In this document: positions 9,645 through 19,321 of the stretch, piece after piece | How positions within the stretch are numbered: position 1 is the first letter of the stretch | How the letters are laid out: each line of letters starts with the position of its first letter | Origin: Parasphingopyxis sp. CP4 | Lineage (GTDB): Bacteria > Pseudomonadota > Alphaproteobacteria > Sphingomonadales > Sphingomonadaceae | Assembly: GCF_013378055.1 (NCBI RefSeq) | Contig: NZ_CP051130.1 | Coordinates: forward strand, 1,612,001 to 1,676,000 | Direction: 5' to 3' | Length of the DNA stretch: 64,000 nucleotides | Position numbers and translations under genes: made by a program | Notes under the pieces: model-generated | Database searches by the model: none | Told to the model about the DNA's origin: nothing | Seen by the model: the letters and a program-made list of their open reading frames with translations, nothing else

Positions 9645-11921
9645 ATGAGTTTTGCCGAAGCCACCACCGCCTCCCGGGAGATTCTCACCGGGCTCCACGA
9701 TGTTATGGCGTCGCGCACGCACGCCCAGGCAAAGTTGAATCGTGTTGTCGAGATTATCGGCGAAGCGCTGAATAGCGAAGTCTGCTCGATCTACCTGCTA
9801 CGCGAAGGTGTGCTGGAGCTCTATGCAACACTCGGCCTCAACCAGGACGCAGTCCATGTAACCAAGCTTGCCATGGGGGAAGGCCTGGTCGGTGTGATCG
9901 CCGATAGCGGCCGAATCCTGAACCTCGATGAAGCGACCGCCCATCCGGACTTCGCGTACAAACCGGAAACCGGTGAGGAAACCTATCACAGCTTTGCGGG
10001 TATCCCGATCATCCACCACGAGCGTACCGTCGGCGTGCTGGCGGTTCAGCATGCCGATCCGCGCCCCTATGACGATGTCGAGATCGAAGCGCTGCAAACC
10101 GTCGCGATGGTGCTTGCCGAGCTGATCGCCAATGCCGAGCTGATCGACGATGGCGGCCCGGACGGCGAAGCCGCACGCCAGACCGAAGCGATGCGGCTAA
10201 CCGGCCAGAAACTGGTTGTCGGCATGGCCGAAGGCGTTGCCGTGTTTCACCAGCCGCGCGTCAATATCGAACATACGGTCGCCGACGATACCGAGGCGGA
10301 GCGCGCGCGCGTCTACGCCGCCTTCGGCAAGATGCGCGAACAGATTGACGCGCTCGCCAATCAGGCCGATTTCGGCGCTGGCGGCGAACATCAGGACGTT
10401 CTCGAAACCTATAAGATGTTCGCCTATGACGAGGGCTGGAGCCGCCGGATCAACGCGGCCATCGATAGCGGACTGACCGCCGAAGCCGCGATCGAGCGTG
10501 TCCAGCAACGCACCCGGGCGCGGATGCACGAAATTGACGATCCCTTGCTCGCGGAACGGATGCACGATCTGGAAGATCTCGCCAACCGATTGATCCGGAT
10601 CGTGGCGGGACAGCTCGGGACTGCCGCCCAGCTGGGACTGCGCAATGATTCCATATTGATCGCGCGCAATCTGGGCCCGGCCGAATTGCTTGAATATGAC
10701 CGCCGCCGGCTAAAGGGCGTGGTCCTCGAGGAAGGGTCTCTCACAGCCCATGTCACCATTGTTGCGCGCGCCATGGGTGTGCCGGTGCTTGGTCAGGTTT
10801 CCGATGTCCGCCGGCTGATCCATGATGGCGATGAGCTGTTGCTCGATGTCCAGGAAGGCACGGTCTATGTCAGGCCCTCCCCGACAATGGTCGAAGCCTT
10901 TGAAACAAAGCTTGATCGGATGCGCCAGAAACGCGCCGAATATGAAGCGCTGCGCGAAGCGGAACCGGAAACCAAATGTGGCAAGCGGCTCCAGATCATG
11001 GTCAATGCCGGGTTGCGCGAAGATGTAACGAGCTCGAGCCTCTCTGGCGCTGACGGCATCGGGCTGTTTCGCACGGAGTTCCAGTTTCTCGTTTCAGCCA
11101 CCCTGCCCCGCCGCGAAGCGCAGCAGAAAATGTACAAGGACGTGCTTGAATCCGCTGGCGACAGACCGGTGATCTTCCGCACGCTCGATATCGGCGGCGA
11201 CAAATCCGTTCCCTATCTGCGCACCGACGCGATCAAGGAAGAAAATCCGGCGATGGGCTGGCGCGCATTGCGCCTGTCGCTCGATCGCGAAGGCCTGATG
11301 AAGGTGCAAGCCCGCGCGCTGATCGAGGCGGCAGCCGGCAAAACGCTCAACGTGATGTTTCCGATGGTTTCCGAACCCTGGGAGTTTGATGAAGCCCGGG
11401 CGCTGTTTGAATCGCAGCGTGTCTGGCTTGAAGATAACCACCACATGCTGCCCCATGATATTCGCTATGGCTGCATGCTGGAGGTCCCGGCGCTCGCCGA
11501 AGCGCTGGACCTGCTTCTGCCGCGGCTCGATTTCCTGTCGATTGGCACCAATGATCTGACCCAGTTCCTGTTTGCCGCCGATCGCTCCGATCCGCGCATC
11601 GCCGATCGTTACGACTGGTTGAGCCCGGCAATCCTGCGCTTCGTGCGCCGTATTGTCCGCGAGGCCAAGGCAGCGGGTGTGCCGGCCACAATCTGCGGCG
11701 AAATGGGCGGCCGACCGATCGAAGCGATGGCGCTGATCGGGCTCGGCGTCGAACAATTATCCATTACGCCTGCGGCAGTGGGAACCATTAAGGCGATGAT
11801 CCGTTCACTGGATGCAACGCAGCTGGAACAAAGCATGGAGGAATGGCTCGCCGAGCCTCCACCTGATATGCGACAGACTCTGCTCGACTGGGCAGAACAA
11901 CGGTCGGTCGCAATCGGCTGA
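9645..11921 (+). CDS. ptsP: Phosphoenolpyruvate-protein phosphotransferase PtsP (EI-Ntr)
   Basis: First enzyme of the nitrogen phosphotransferase chain: it takes phosphate from PEP and passes it to NPr and then EIIA-Ntr. The 758 residues have an N-terminal GAF domain (about 20-165; GAF of EI-Ntr senses glutamine or nitrogen status in other bacteria), the enzyme I N-terminal domain, the swivelling phosphohistidine domain with LTAHVTIVARAMGVP (His369 is the predicted phosphorylated residue), and a PEP-binding barrel with SIGTNDLTQF and ICGEMGG (Cys684). Its partners are not in this window. It stands alone, with 151 bases upstream for its own promoter. Confidence 0.95.
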   Translation: MSFAEATTASREILTGLHDVMASRTHAQAKLNRVVEIIGEALNSEVCSIYLLREGVLELYATLGLNQDAVHVTKLAMGEGLVGVIADSGRILNLDEATAHPDFAYKPETGEETYHSFAGIPIIHHERTVGVLAVQHADPRPYDDVEIEALQTVAMVLAELIANAELIDDGGPDGEAARQTEAMRLTGQKLVVGMAEGVAVFHQPRVNIEHTVADDTEAERARVYAAFGKMREQIDALANQADFGAGGEHQDVLETYKMFAYDEGWSRRINAAIDSGLTAEAAIERVQQRTRARMHEIDDPLLAERMHDLEDLANRLIRIVAGQLGTAAQLGLRNDSILIARNLGPAELLEYDRRRLKGVVLEEGSLTAHVTIVARAMGVPVLGQVSDVRRLIHDGDELLLDVQEGTVYVRPSPTMVEAFETKLDRMRQKRAEYEALREAEPETKCGKRLQIMVNAGLREDVTSSSLSGADGIGLFRTEFQFLVSATLPRREAQQKMYKDVLESAGDRPVIFRTLDIGGDKSVPYLRTDAIKEENPAMGWRALRLSLDREGLMKVQARALIEAAAGKTLNVMFPMVSEPWEFDEARALFESQRVWLEDNHHMLPHDIRYGCMLEVPALAEALDLLLPRLDFLSIGTNDLTQFLFAADRSDPRIADRYDWLSPAILRFVRRIVREAKAAGVPATICGEMGGRPIEAMALIGLGVEQLSITPAAVGTIKAMIRSLDATQLEQSMEEWLAEPPPDMRQTLLDWAEQRSVAIG

Positions 11922-12027
11922 ATCGGCTGACAGCACAGGCCAGATTGGCTTGACAGAAATGCAGGGGGCTTGCGAAAGCCATTGGAATAAGCAGATCGTC
12001 GGTTCACGGCGTCAGCAGGGGACGCAG

Positions 12028-12843
12028 ATGTCGGAAGAAGGTAGCGAAGACGCTGCGTTGTTCGAATCCCAAGTAGGGACGAGACTTCGCGAAGCTCGAG
12101 AGAGCCAAGGCATTTCGCTCGACGACATTGCCAAAACTACCCGTATACCCTTGCGGCAATTGCAAAATATTGAAAATAGCGATTACGAAAAATTACCTGC
12201 GCCCACCTACAGCACCGGTTTCGTAAAGGCCTATGCCTTGGCGGTTGGCCTGGATGCCCCGGCACTGGCCAAAGAATTTCGCGAAGAAATCAACTATCGT
12301 TCAGCGGGCGAAGCCGCAGGCGACTTTTTCGAACCGACCGACCCGTCGCGGGTCCCCCCTCGTACATTGGCATGGATAGCCGCAGCCATCGCTGTTGTGC
12401 TGATTGCTGGCTATGCGCTGTGGCGGAGCGGCATGTTTGGTCTGGATAGTGACGATCGTGCACGCATGGCGGCCGGCACAGACGAACCAATTGCCACAGA
12501 ATCCGCCCAGACCGAGACAGCATCGACCCCGGCTACGCCTCCACCGACAGAAGGCGCGGTCGTCATCGAAGCAACCGATACGGTCTGGCTGAGAATTTAC
12601 GAGCAAGACAGCGGCGAGCGCATTTATGAAGCCGAACTGCAGGCTGGCGATCGGTATGAAGTGCCGAGCGATGCCGAGCGCCCCGCTATTCGCACAGGTC
12701 GCGCCGATGGATTGCGCATTACAGTTGGCGGCCAACCTGTCGATCCGATCGGCCCACCGCAGACCGTTATCAGCGACGTGAGTCTGCTGCCGGCAGACCT
12801 GGCCCAGCCGCGTCCGCAAACAAGCGGCCCGTCAGTCAACTAA
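12028..12843 (+). CDS. RodZ-like helix-turn-helix membrane protein
   Basis: A 271-residue protein with the RodZ plan: cytoplasmic HTH_25 domain (about residues 17-80; VGTRLREARESQGISLDDIA and IPLRQLQNIENSDYEKLP), a basic/proline juxtamembrane stretch, one membrane segment (TLAWIAAAIAVVLIAGYALW), a low-complexity Ser/Thr/Pro linker, and a periplasmic beta domain (TDTVWLRIYEQDSGERIYE) of the DUF4115 type. RodZ binds MreB and helps set cell width. ATG 12028 follows CAGGGGA; an in-frame ATG at 11959 would give a longer, non-conserved leader. The gene heads a series with cpoB, tilS and ftsH. Confidence 0.85.
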   Translation: MSEEGSEDAALFESQVGTRLREARESQGISLDDIAKTTRIPLRQLQNIENSDYEKLPAPTYSTGFVKAYALAVGLDAPALAKEFREEINYRSAGEAAGDFFEPTDPSRVPPRTLAWIAAAIAVVLIAGYALWRSGMFGLDSDDRARMAAGTDEPIATESAQTETASTPATPPPTEGAVVIEATDTVWLRIYEQDSGERIYEAELQAGDRYEVPSDAERPAIRTGRADGLRITVGGQPVDPIGPPQTVISDVSLLPADLAQPRPQTSGPSVN

Positions 12844-12871
12844 CAGCCTGACACTCCTAGATATTGGCGAT

Positions 12872-12907
12872 CAGAGCCCTGAGCGATATAAGCCTCGCAA
12901 GGCTCTG
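12872..12907 (+). other. Hairpin between rodZ-like gene and cpoB
   Basis: CAGAGCC at 12872-12878 pairs with GGCTCTG at 12901-12907, and inside them GCGA (12883-12886) can pair with TCGC (12895-12898). The result is a two-part stem-loop in the 80-base interval. No T tract follows, so it is not an intrinsic terminator; it lies immediately upstream of the cpoB ribosome binding site (AGAGGGGA) and might act in processing, attenuation or message stability. Confidence 0.45.
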
Positions 12908-12923
12908 AAGAGGGGAAATCGCC

Positions 12924-13793
12924 ATGCGTTCACTGCTCATTGTCGCATTGATGACAAGCTGCGCCGCCACGCCGGCCTTGTCGCAAGGTGCCGATATCGA
13001 TCGCCGCATCGACCGGGTGGAGCGCGAAATTCGCGCGCTGCAGCGCCAGGTTTTCCCAGGGGGAGACCCTGATTTCTTCCAACCTGAGATTCAATCGGGA
13101 ACGCAAGATGGAACGGCGGGAAATCCCGCCTCCTCGCCGATTACTGATTTGACCGACCGGGTGAATTCGCTTGAACGCCAACTCGCTACACTCACGGGGC
13201 AGGTCGAAGAGAACAGCTTCGAACTGCGCCAGCTTCGGGCCATGGTAGAGGGGCTGCAAGGCGGCGCCGCGATTGACCCGGATGTAGACACGCCGATCCT
13301 CGCTGCACCGGCCGACGAAACGACCGAGCCTGCAGCCGGCGAAGCCGCTGAAACAGCGCCTCCACCGCCTGAAACATCGAGCAGCGAGCCACCCCTGCCG
13401 GATGATGCTGGTGAAGCATCCTATGTCCGGGGCTATCGAATGTGGCGCGACGGGCGCTACGCTGACGCGCGCACCCAGCTTCAGGAAACGGTTGAAACTT
13501 ATCCCGGGCACCGGTTCGAAAGCTATGCGCGCAACCTGTTGGGCCGTGCCTATCTGGATGACGACAAACCGGCCAATGCGACCGAGATATTCGTCCGCAA
13601 CTATCAAGAGCTACCGGATGGTGATCGCGCTGCCGACAGCCTGTTCTTCCTTGGCGTGGCGCTGACAGAACTCAACTATAATGACCGCGCCTGCCTGGCC
13701 TTTGACGAGCTGGAAGAAGTCTATGGTAGCAGCCTGCGCAGCACTATTCGCGAACAGGTGCCGGCCGCGCGTTCGGCAGCCAGCTGCAACTAA
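12924..13793 (+). CDS. Tol-Pal system coordinator CpoB/YbgF-like protein
   Basis: A 289-residue periplasmic protein. It has a signal peptide (MRSLLIVALMTSCAATPALSQ), an N-terminal coiled-coil segment (DIDRRIDRVEREIRALQRQV and later LTDRVNSLERQLATLTGQVEE), a Pro/Glu/Ala-rich linker, and a C-terminal TPR-like domain starting at SYVRGYRMWRDGRYADARTQL. That trimerisation-plus-TPR arrangement is typical of CpoB (YbgF), which links Tol-Pal to peptidoglycan synthesis during division. The tol-pal genes themselves are not in this window. It ends 40 bases before tilS. Confidence 0.85.
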   Translation: MRSLLIVALMTSCAATPALSQGADIDRRIDRVEREIRALQRQVFPGGDPDFFQPEIQSGTQDGTAGNPASSPITDLTDRVNSLERQLATLTGQVEENSFELRQLRAMVEGLQGGAAIDPDVDTPILAAPADETTEPAAGEAAETAPPPPETSSSEPPLPDDAGEASYVRGYRMWRDGRYADARTQLQETVETYPGHRFESYARNLLGRAYLDDDKPANATEIFVRNYQELPDGDRAADSLFFLGVALTELNYNDRACLAFDELEEVYGSSLRSTIREQVPAARSAASCN

Positions 13794-13833
13794 GCATTTC
13801 GCTTTTTTGCGACCGCCTCGCTAAGCTGCGGGC

Positions 13834-14787
13834 ATGACGCAATCGCCCCTGCTTGACCGGTTCCGGACCGCTACCGAAGCGCTGACCGGCACTGTGCCCA
13901 GCCGTGATCGACGGCTCGGCATTGCCGTTTCCGGCGGGCCGGACAGCATGGCGTTGCTGGCCTTGGCAGCCGAGGCATATTCCGGTGCAGTTTCGGCCGC
14001 GACGATTGATCACGGCCTCCGGCCCGAAGCCGCTGAGGAAGCAGAACATGTGGCAGCCATTTGTCGACAGCTGGATATCCCTCATGCGATCCTCACACCG
14101 GCTGAACCGATTAAGGGCAATCTCCAATCATCGGCTCGCGAGGCGCGCTATGCGCTGCTGGGCGAATGGCGCAGCGAAACGCTGATCGAGTGGATCGCCA
14201 CCGCCCATCATGCTGACGACCAGCTTGAAACGGTGTTGATGCGTCTGCTGCGCGGGAGTGGTGTCGACGGACTGTCCGCCATCCGCCCGATCAATGGCGC
14301 CATCATCCGACCGCTGCTGGGCGTCCGCAAGGCAGAATTGTCTGACTATCTGGAGACCCGCGATATTGCCGCGGTATCGGACCCCAGCAACACTGATCGC
14401 CAGTTTGACCGGGTGCGTATGCGTGACGCGCTGGCCGACTTTCCGGATTTCGATCCGGAACGAATTGAGCTCAGTATTGCGGCGATGCGGGATGCCAGTG
14501 AAGCACTTGAGTGGATGACCGACCAGGCTGCGGCGACGCACATCAACACAGGCGCAAAAGAGGCAATATTGACCCCAGTTGACCTGCCAAATGAATTGCT
14601 GCGCCGCCTTGTTCAACGCTGCCTGAATGTGGTCGATCCGGAATATCCGCGGCGTGGCGAGGCCCTGGACCGCACAATTGCGGCATTATTGGCTGGAAAA
14701 AACTGCACGATCGGCCAGATTCTCTGCGCGGTCGAAAAGACTGGAAACTGGCGCTTTTCTGCGGCACCTCCGCGAAAAACGGGCTGA
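13834..14787 (+). CDS. tilS: tRNA(Ile)-lysidine synthase
   Basis: Modifies C34 of tRNA-Ile(CAU) to lysidine, switching it from Met to Ile decoding. The 317 residues contain the PP-loop ATPase motif [10 protein letters not shown] (about residues 34-43), [14 protein letters not shown], and [21 protein letters not shown], all diagnostic of TilS. The length matches the shorter alphaproteobacterial form, which lacks the extra C-terminal domain of the E. coli enzyme. The gene sits between cpoB and ftsH, the usual sphingomonad position. ATG 13834 is the first start after the cpoB stop and fits the family N-terminus. Confidence 0.94.
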   Translation: MTQSPLLDRFRTATEALTGTVPSRDRRLGIAVSGGPDSMALLALAAEAYSGAVSAATIDHGLRPEAAEEAEHVAAICRQLDIPHAILTPAEPIKGNLQSSAREARYALLGEWRSETLIEWIATAHHADDQLETVLMRLLRGSGVDGLSAIRPINGAIIRPLLGVRKAELSDYLETRDIAAVSDPSNTDRQFDRVRMRDALADFPDFDPERIELSIAAMRDASEALEWMTDQAAATHINTGAKEAILTPVDLPNELLRRLVQRCLNVVDPEYPRRGEALDRTIAALLAGKNCTIGQILCAVEKTGNWRFSAAPPRKTG

Positions 14788-14824
14788 AACGCCCGCTTCA
14801 GCGGCTGTTCAGCCCCTAGCGCCA

Positions 14825-14852
14825 ATTGTCTTTTTGTCGCGACATCCTATTT
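14825..14852 (+). promoter_or_regulatory. Candidate sigma-32 (RpoH) promoter of ftsH
   Basis: ATTGTCT at 14825-14831 and CCTATTT at 14846-14852 are separated by 14 bases, resembling the alphaproteobacterial RpoH pattern CTTGnnn / CYTATnT. The -10 match is good, the -35 match weak. It lies 27 bases upstream of the ftsH start codon, giving a short leader. Heat-shock control of ftsH is established in other proteobacteria; here it is inferred. Confidence 0.4.
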
Positions 14853-14878
14853 TGGTCGCACAAGAAGGGCCTTACACA

Positions 14879-16834
14879 ATGAACGACGATAAAGATCCCC
14901 AAGAGGGTGGCAGCAATCCCTGGATGAAAAGCCTTTTCATCTGGGCCGGTATTTTGGTCGCCCTGATCCTGTTCGTCACAATGTTCGACAGTGGCACCGC
15001 ACAGGCCGATGAAACCCTCCCTTATTCGGATTTCCTCGACCGGGTCGAGCAAAGTGAAGTCCAACAGGTCGAGATTAATGAGGGCTTTGTCACGGGCACA
15101 CTGACCGATCAGACCACCTTCCGAACGGATCTTCCGCCGCGCGTCGCAGTCCCGGTCGACGAAATGCGGGATGCTGGTGTCGAGATCACCGGTCGTCCGG
15201 CGGAGCAAGCGAGCATCTGGACCTATGTCCTGCTCAATCTCCTGCCCTTCATCCTGATCTTTGGCATCGCCTTCCTGATCATCCGGCAAATGCAGAAAAA
15301 TGCCGGCGGCGGCGCAATGGGCTTCGGCAAATCCAAGGCCAAGATGCTGACCGAGCGCCAGGGCAAAGTAACCTTCGAAGACGTCGCCGGGATCGACGAA
15401 GCCCGCGAAGAGCTGCAAGAGATTGTCGAATTCCTGAAGGACCCGGGAAAATTCTCGCGCCTTGGCGGTCAAATTCCAAAAGGCGCATTGCTGGTTGGTT
15501 CACCGGGTACGGGTAAAACGCTGCTTGCGCGCGCCATCGCTGGCGAAGCTGACGTCCCCTTCTTCACGATCTCAGGCTCCGACTTTGTCGAGATGTTTGT
15601 CGGTGTCGGCGCCAGCCGTGTCCGCGACATGTTCGAACAAGCCAAGAAGAATGCACCCTGCATCGTGTTCATTGACGAAATCGATGCGGTCGGTCGCCAT
15701 CGCGGCGCTGGCCTCGGCAATGGCAATGACGAACGCGAACAGACGCTCAACCAGCTGCTGGTCGAGATGGACGGTTTCGAAGCCAATGAAGGCATCATCA
15801 TCATCGCCGCCACTAACCGGCCCGATGTGCTCGATCCCGCATTGCTCCGTCCCGGTCGGTTCGATCGTCAGGTCGTCGTACCGCGACCCGATATCGAAGG
15901 CCGCGAAAAGATCCTTGATGTCCATATGAAGAAGGTGCCGCTCGCACCCGATGTGGATTCCCGGACGATTGCGCGGGGCACACCCGGTTTTTCCGGCGCT
16001 GATCTCGCCAATCTTGTGAACGAAGCCGCGCTGCTCGCGGCCCGTAAAGGCAAGCGTCTTGTCGCGATGGACGAGTTTGAAGAGGCCAAGGACAAGGTCA
16101 TGATGGGTTCCGAACGGAAATCCATGGTGATGACCGAGGACGAGAAGAAATCGACCGCCTATCACGAGGCGGGCCATGCGCTCGTCTCATTGCACGTCGA
16201 AGGCTGCGACCCGCTCCATAAGGTTACCATCATTCCGCGCGGTCGTGCGCTGGGTGTGACCTGGAACCTGCCGGATCGCGATCGCTATTCCATGTCGATG
16301 CAGCAGATGAAGGCGCGGCTCGCGCTCTGTTTTGGCGGCCGGATTGCCGAACAGCTCATCTATGGCGAAGATTCGCTGAACACCGGCGCGTCCAACGATA
16401 TCCAGCAGGCCACCGACATGGCTCGCTCGATGGTTATGGAATATGGCATGAGCGAAAAGCTAGGCTGGCTGCGCTATCGCGACAATCAGGACGAGGTGTT
16501 CCTCGGCCATTCGGTCGCCCGCAACCAGCAGGTCTCCGAAGAAACGGCCAAGCTCATCGACGCCGAAGTCCGCCGCCTGATCGAAGAAGCCGAAGGTGTT
16601 GCCCGGACAGTGCTGACCGACAATATCGACGAGCTGCACAAGCTCGCCCAAGCGCTGCTCGAGTTCGAAACCCTGAGCGGCGACGAAGCCAAGAAAGCGA
16701 TCAAGGGCGAAGATATCGGTCGAGACAATGATCGTGATGACAAGGCGAAAGCGGTTCCCACTGGCGGATCAAGCATTCCGAAGACAAAGCCGCGCAAGCG
16801 GCCGTTCGGCGGCCCCGCCCCTGAAGGCGCCTAG
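14879..16834 (+). CDS. ftsH: ATP-dependent zinc metalloprotease FtsH
   Basis: Membrane-bound hexameric AAA+ protease that removes misassembled membrane proteins and short-lived regulators such as sigma-32 and LpxC. The 651 residues show two membrane segments (about 16-36 and 110-130) flanking a small periplasmic domain, the AAA module with Walker A GSPGTGKT and Walker [12 protein letters not shown], the second region of homology [21 protein letters not shown] (abridged), and the zinc site HEAGH at 429-433. Walker A has Ser where E. coli has Pro. I chose ATG 14879; the open frame upstream overlaps tilS and lacks homology. The Lys/Arg-Pro-rich C-terminus is family typical. Confidence 0.97.
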   Translation: MNDDKDPQEGGSNPWMKSLFIWAGILVALILFVTMFDSGTAQADETLPYSDFLDRVEQSEVQQVEINEGFVTGTLTDQTTFRTDLPPRVAVPVDEMRDAGVEITGRPAEQASIWTYVLLNLLPFILIFGIAFLIIRQMQKNAGGGAMGFGKSKAKMLTERQGKVTFEDVAGIDEAREELQEIVEFLKDPGKFSRLGGQIPKGALLVGSPGTGKTLLARAIAGEADVPFFTISGSDFVEMFVGVGASRVRDMFEQAKKNAPCIVFIDEIDAVGRHRGAGLGNGNDEREQTLNQLLVEMDGFEANEGIIIIAATNRPDVLDPALLRPGRFDRQVVVPRPDIEGREKILDVHMKKVPLAPDVDSRTIARGTPGFSGADLANLVNEAALLAARKGKRLVAMDEFEEAKDKVMMGSERKSMVMTEDEKKSTAYHEAGHALVSLHVEGCDPLHKVTIIPRGRALGVTWNLPDRDRYSMSMQQMKARLALCFGGRIAEQLIYGEDSLNTGASNDIQQATDMARSMVMEYGMSEKLGWLRYRDNQDEVFLGHSVARNQQVSEETAKLIDAEVRRLIEEAEGVARTVLTDNIDELHKLAQALLEFETLSGDEAKKAIKGEDIGRDNDRDDKAKAVPTGGSSIPKTKPRKRPFGGPAPEGA

Positions 16835-16854
16835 GCAAACATATCACCAAAGGG

Positions 16855-16882
16855 AAGGCTCGCTTCGGCGGGCCTTTTCTTT
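16855..16882 (+). terminator. Intrinsic terminator after ftsH
   Basis: AAGGCTCGC (16855-16863) pairs with GCGGGCCTT (16868-16876) around a TTCG tetraloop, followed by TTTTCTTT. The near-perfect 9-bp stem, stable loop and T run make this a strong Rho-independent terminator for the ftsH transcript. It points only in the plus direction; the converging gene at 16886 has its stop just beyond it. Confidence 0.88.
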
Positions 16883-16885
16883 GCG

Positions 16886-17959
16886 CTAACCGAGCGCCCC
16901 GATTGCCAGCAGCAGAACGAAGAACACCGTCGATGTGAAAAAGCAGAACCACGCCAAAACTATAGTGCGGAGGAATGCACTGATGCGCCCGATCTGATAA
17001 GTACCGCGCAGCTGCTTATACATATGGATTACGGGTATGAAGATTATCGCCAGCGGTATCCAGGGGAGCCCCATGCCAGCAAATCCGAGTACGGTCAGCG
17101 CGATCGCAAAGAGCGACATGAAGGCCAGCGAATAGGTCACGAAAACCGTGTGATCGTACATTTTGAAGCGCCGCGTATAGAAGAATAGCAGCCAGACAAA
17201 AGGCACCGAAATCGGGATTAACAGCCAGGAAAATTTGTAGAAATTTGCCTGCAGCTTATAGAGCGCCAGATTGGGATTATCGTTGATTTTGGCCAAACCG
17301 CTGTCGAGCCGCGCCCACCCCGTATCCGGCAATTCGAGATCGGTATATCCTAGCGCCTGCTGGCTCGTTTCTATGCCTGCAATGATTTCTTCGAGCCGTT
17401 CCGAATCCTGTTCTAGCTCCGGCAACCGAGCCGCACCGCCTGGCTGGCTTTCAGCAATTGCGATCTGGCGCATGGTACCGGCCAGCTCAGCACGTGCATT
17501 TGTAATTTGATTATCCAGATGGCCTTCGGCGGCTTCGGCTGAAACATTGTTGAGATCAATGTTGGAGAGCGATGCGCCGTAGATCGTCAGGATCCCGAAC
17601 ATCAGGAAAACGCCGAACAGGAACATGCCGAGCGGCGATACAAATTTTGCGCGCTCACCATGAATATAGCGCCGGGTCAGTTCGCCGGGACGGAATGCCA
17701 ATAGCGGCAAGGTCCGCCAGAATTTTCCATCGAGATGCAGAACACCATGGATCAGGTCATGCGCGATTGCGGCGATACTGCGATGGACATGCTTTTTCTG
17801 CCCGCAATAATGACAATGCGTGCCAACCAGCTCGGTCGAGCAATTGCCGCAATGGGTTTCGCCATGGTCCGATCCCTCTTCGCCATAGCCGGGTTCAACG
17901 GCGCGTGCCGCTAAGCCGCCCGTTACCGCTGCCCCTAAGCCTTCAATACCATTATCCAT
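16886..17959 (-). CDS. DUF3667 membrane protein with zinc ribbon
   Basis: A 357-residue protein of the DUF3667 family. Near the N-terminus is a zinc-ribbon pattern, CGNCSTELVGTHCHYCGQK, followed by the family signature HLDGKFWRTLPLLAFRPGEL and YIHGERAKFVSPLGMFLFG. About four to five membrane segments follow (GMFLFGVFLMFGI, WLLIPISVPFVWLLFFY, TYSLAFMSLFAIALTVLGF, IPLAIIFIPVI, and a C-terminal LAWFCFFTSTVFFVLLL), separated by a helical loop between the first and second. The function of the family is unknown. It converges on ftsH and is divergent from proA with 90 bases between starts. Confidence 0.85.
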   Translation of the reverse strand: MDNGIEGLGAAVTGGLAARAVEPGYGEEGSDHGETHCGNCSTELVGTHCHYCGQKKHVHRSIAAIAHDLIHGVLHLDGKFWRTLPLLAFRPGELTRRYIHGERAKFVSPLGMFLFGVFLMFGILTIYGASLSNIDLNNVSAEAAEGHLDNQITNARAELAGTMRQIAIAESQPGGAARLPELEQDSERLEEIIAGIETSQQALGYTDLELPDTGWARLDSGLAKINDNPNLALYKLQANFYKFSWLLIPISVPFVWLLFFYTRRFKMYDHTVFVTYSLAFMSLFAIALTVLGFAGMGLPWIPLAIIFIPVIHMYKQLRGTYQIGRISAFLRTIVLAWFCFFTSTVFFVLLLAIGALG

Positions 17960-18049
17960 GTCGCGCTCCCGCTACCGCCCATAGCCGCGCAACCATGGGT
18001 TCGTCGATAGCCGTTCACGCACGCCTCTCGCCATGATATGCCGCCAAGC

Positions 18050-19321
18050 ATGAACGAACAGCGCGCCATTCCTGACGTTGAAGCGATGATTGCCGATATG
18101 GGCAAACGCGCCCGTGTGGCTGCGCAGAGCCTGGCGCAGACCGACACAGCCACGAAAAGCGCCGCACTGCGCCATGCGGCGACCGCACTGCGCAGCGCCG
18201 AGGACATCATCCTTGCCGCCAATGCCGAGGATATGACGCGCAGCGAAACCAATGGCTTGAGCCCTGCGATGCTCGACCGCCTGAAACTTGATCCGGAGCA
18301 AGTAGAAGGCATTGCTTCTGCACTGGAAGCCGTGGCGGAACTCGATGATCCGGTTGGCGAAATTATCGATAGCCGTACCCCGCCCAATGGCCTGGAGCTT
18401 AGCCGGGTTCGCATTCCGCTTGGTGTTGTCGGTATCATCTATGAAAGCCGCCCGAATGTGACGGCCGATGCCGGCGCCCTGTGCCTGATGGCTGGCAATG
18501 CCGCCATCTTGCGCGGGGGGTCGGAAGCGATCCAGTCCAACACCGCTATTCATGCCTGTATGGAGCAAGGCCTGGTGGCGGCCGGCCTGTCGAAAGATGC
18601 GGTCCAACTGGTACCGACAACCGACCGGACAGCCGTGGGCGCCATGCTCGGCGCCGCCGGGCTCATCGACATCATCGTCCCGCGCGGCGGCAAGGGCTTG
18701 GTTGCGCGCGTCCAGGCGGAGGCGCGGGTGCCGGTGCTCGCGCATCTCGACGGCCTGTGCCACACCTATATTCACGCCGACGCACGGCCCGATATGGCGC
18801 GCAATATTGTCGTCAACGCCAAGTTGCGGCGCACTGGAATATGCGGCGCAATGGAAACCGTGTTGATCGACAAGGCTTTTCCCGAAGCCGCAATGCTGCT
18901 CGGCGCGCTCATCGATGGCGGATGCGAATTGCGCGGTGACGATGCTGCACAGGATTTGGATTCTCGCGTCCAAGCGGCTTCCAACGAAGATTGGGACACC
19001 GAATATCTCGACGCAATTGCCTCCGTGGCCATCGTCGACGGCATGGATGCCGCCATCGCCCATATTACCCGTCACGGCTCCGGCCATACCGACGCAATCG
19101 TCACCGACGATGAAGCTGCGGCAGCCCATTTCCTGAACAGCGTCGATAGCGCGATCGTCATGCACAATGCCTCGAGCCAATTTGCCGATGGCGGCGAGTT
19201 TGGCCTTGGCGCGGAGATCGGCATCTCAACTGGGCGCCTGCACGCCCGCGGCCCGGTCGCTCTGGAAGGACTGACGACATATAAGTGGATCGCGCGCGGT
19301 TCGGGAACCATCCGACCATGA
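18050..19321 (+). CDS. proA: Gamma-glutamyl phosphate reductase
   Basis: Reduces gamma-glutamyl phosphate to glutamate semialdehyde with NADPH, the second step of proline synthesis. It has the aldehyde-dehydrogenase-like fold with IPLGVVGIIYESRPNVT, VPTTDRTAVGAML, VPVLAHLDGLCHTYIHADA and the catalytic Cys in TGICGAMETVLID. Length is 423 residues from ATG 18050; an in-frame ATG at 18038 would add four residues, and neither has a clear ribosome binding site. The proB kinase is not adjacent. The stop codon overlaps the next gene's start as ATGA, so at least the following membrane-protein gene is co-translated. Confidence 0.95.
   Translation: MNEQRAIPDVEAMIADMGKRARVAAQSLAQTDTATKSAALRHAATALRSAEDIILAANAEDMTRSETNGLSPAMLDRLKLDPEQVEGIASALEAVAELDDPVGEIIDSRTPPNGLELSRVRIPLGVVGIIYESRPNVTADAGALCLMAGNAAILRGGSEAIQSNTAIHACMEQGLVAAGLSKDAVQLVPTTDRTAVGAMLGAAGLIDIIVPRGGKGLVARVQAEARVPVLAHLDGLCHTYIHADARPDMARNIVVNAKLRRTGICGAMETVLIDKAFPEAAMLLGALIDGGCELRGDDAAQDLDSRVQAASNEDWDTEYLDAIASVAIVDGMDAAIAHITRHGSGHTDAIVTDDEAAAAHFLNSVDSAIVMHNASSQFADGGEFGLGAEIGISTGRLHARGPVALEGLTTYKWIARGSGTIRP

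Noticed and set aside
13801-13818. Terminator between cpoB and tilS (TCGC-TTTTTT-GCGA)
   Set aside because: The T run is in the loop rather than after the stem, the stem is four pairs, and the genes are co-directional with 40 bases between.
17972-19180. A 402-residue open frame antisense to proA
   Set aside because: It is the reverse-strand shadow of a well-conserved enzyme in GC-rich DNA, has no domain motif and no ribosome binding site that matters.
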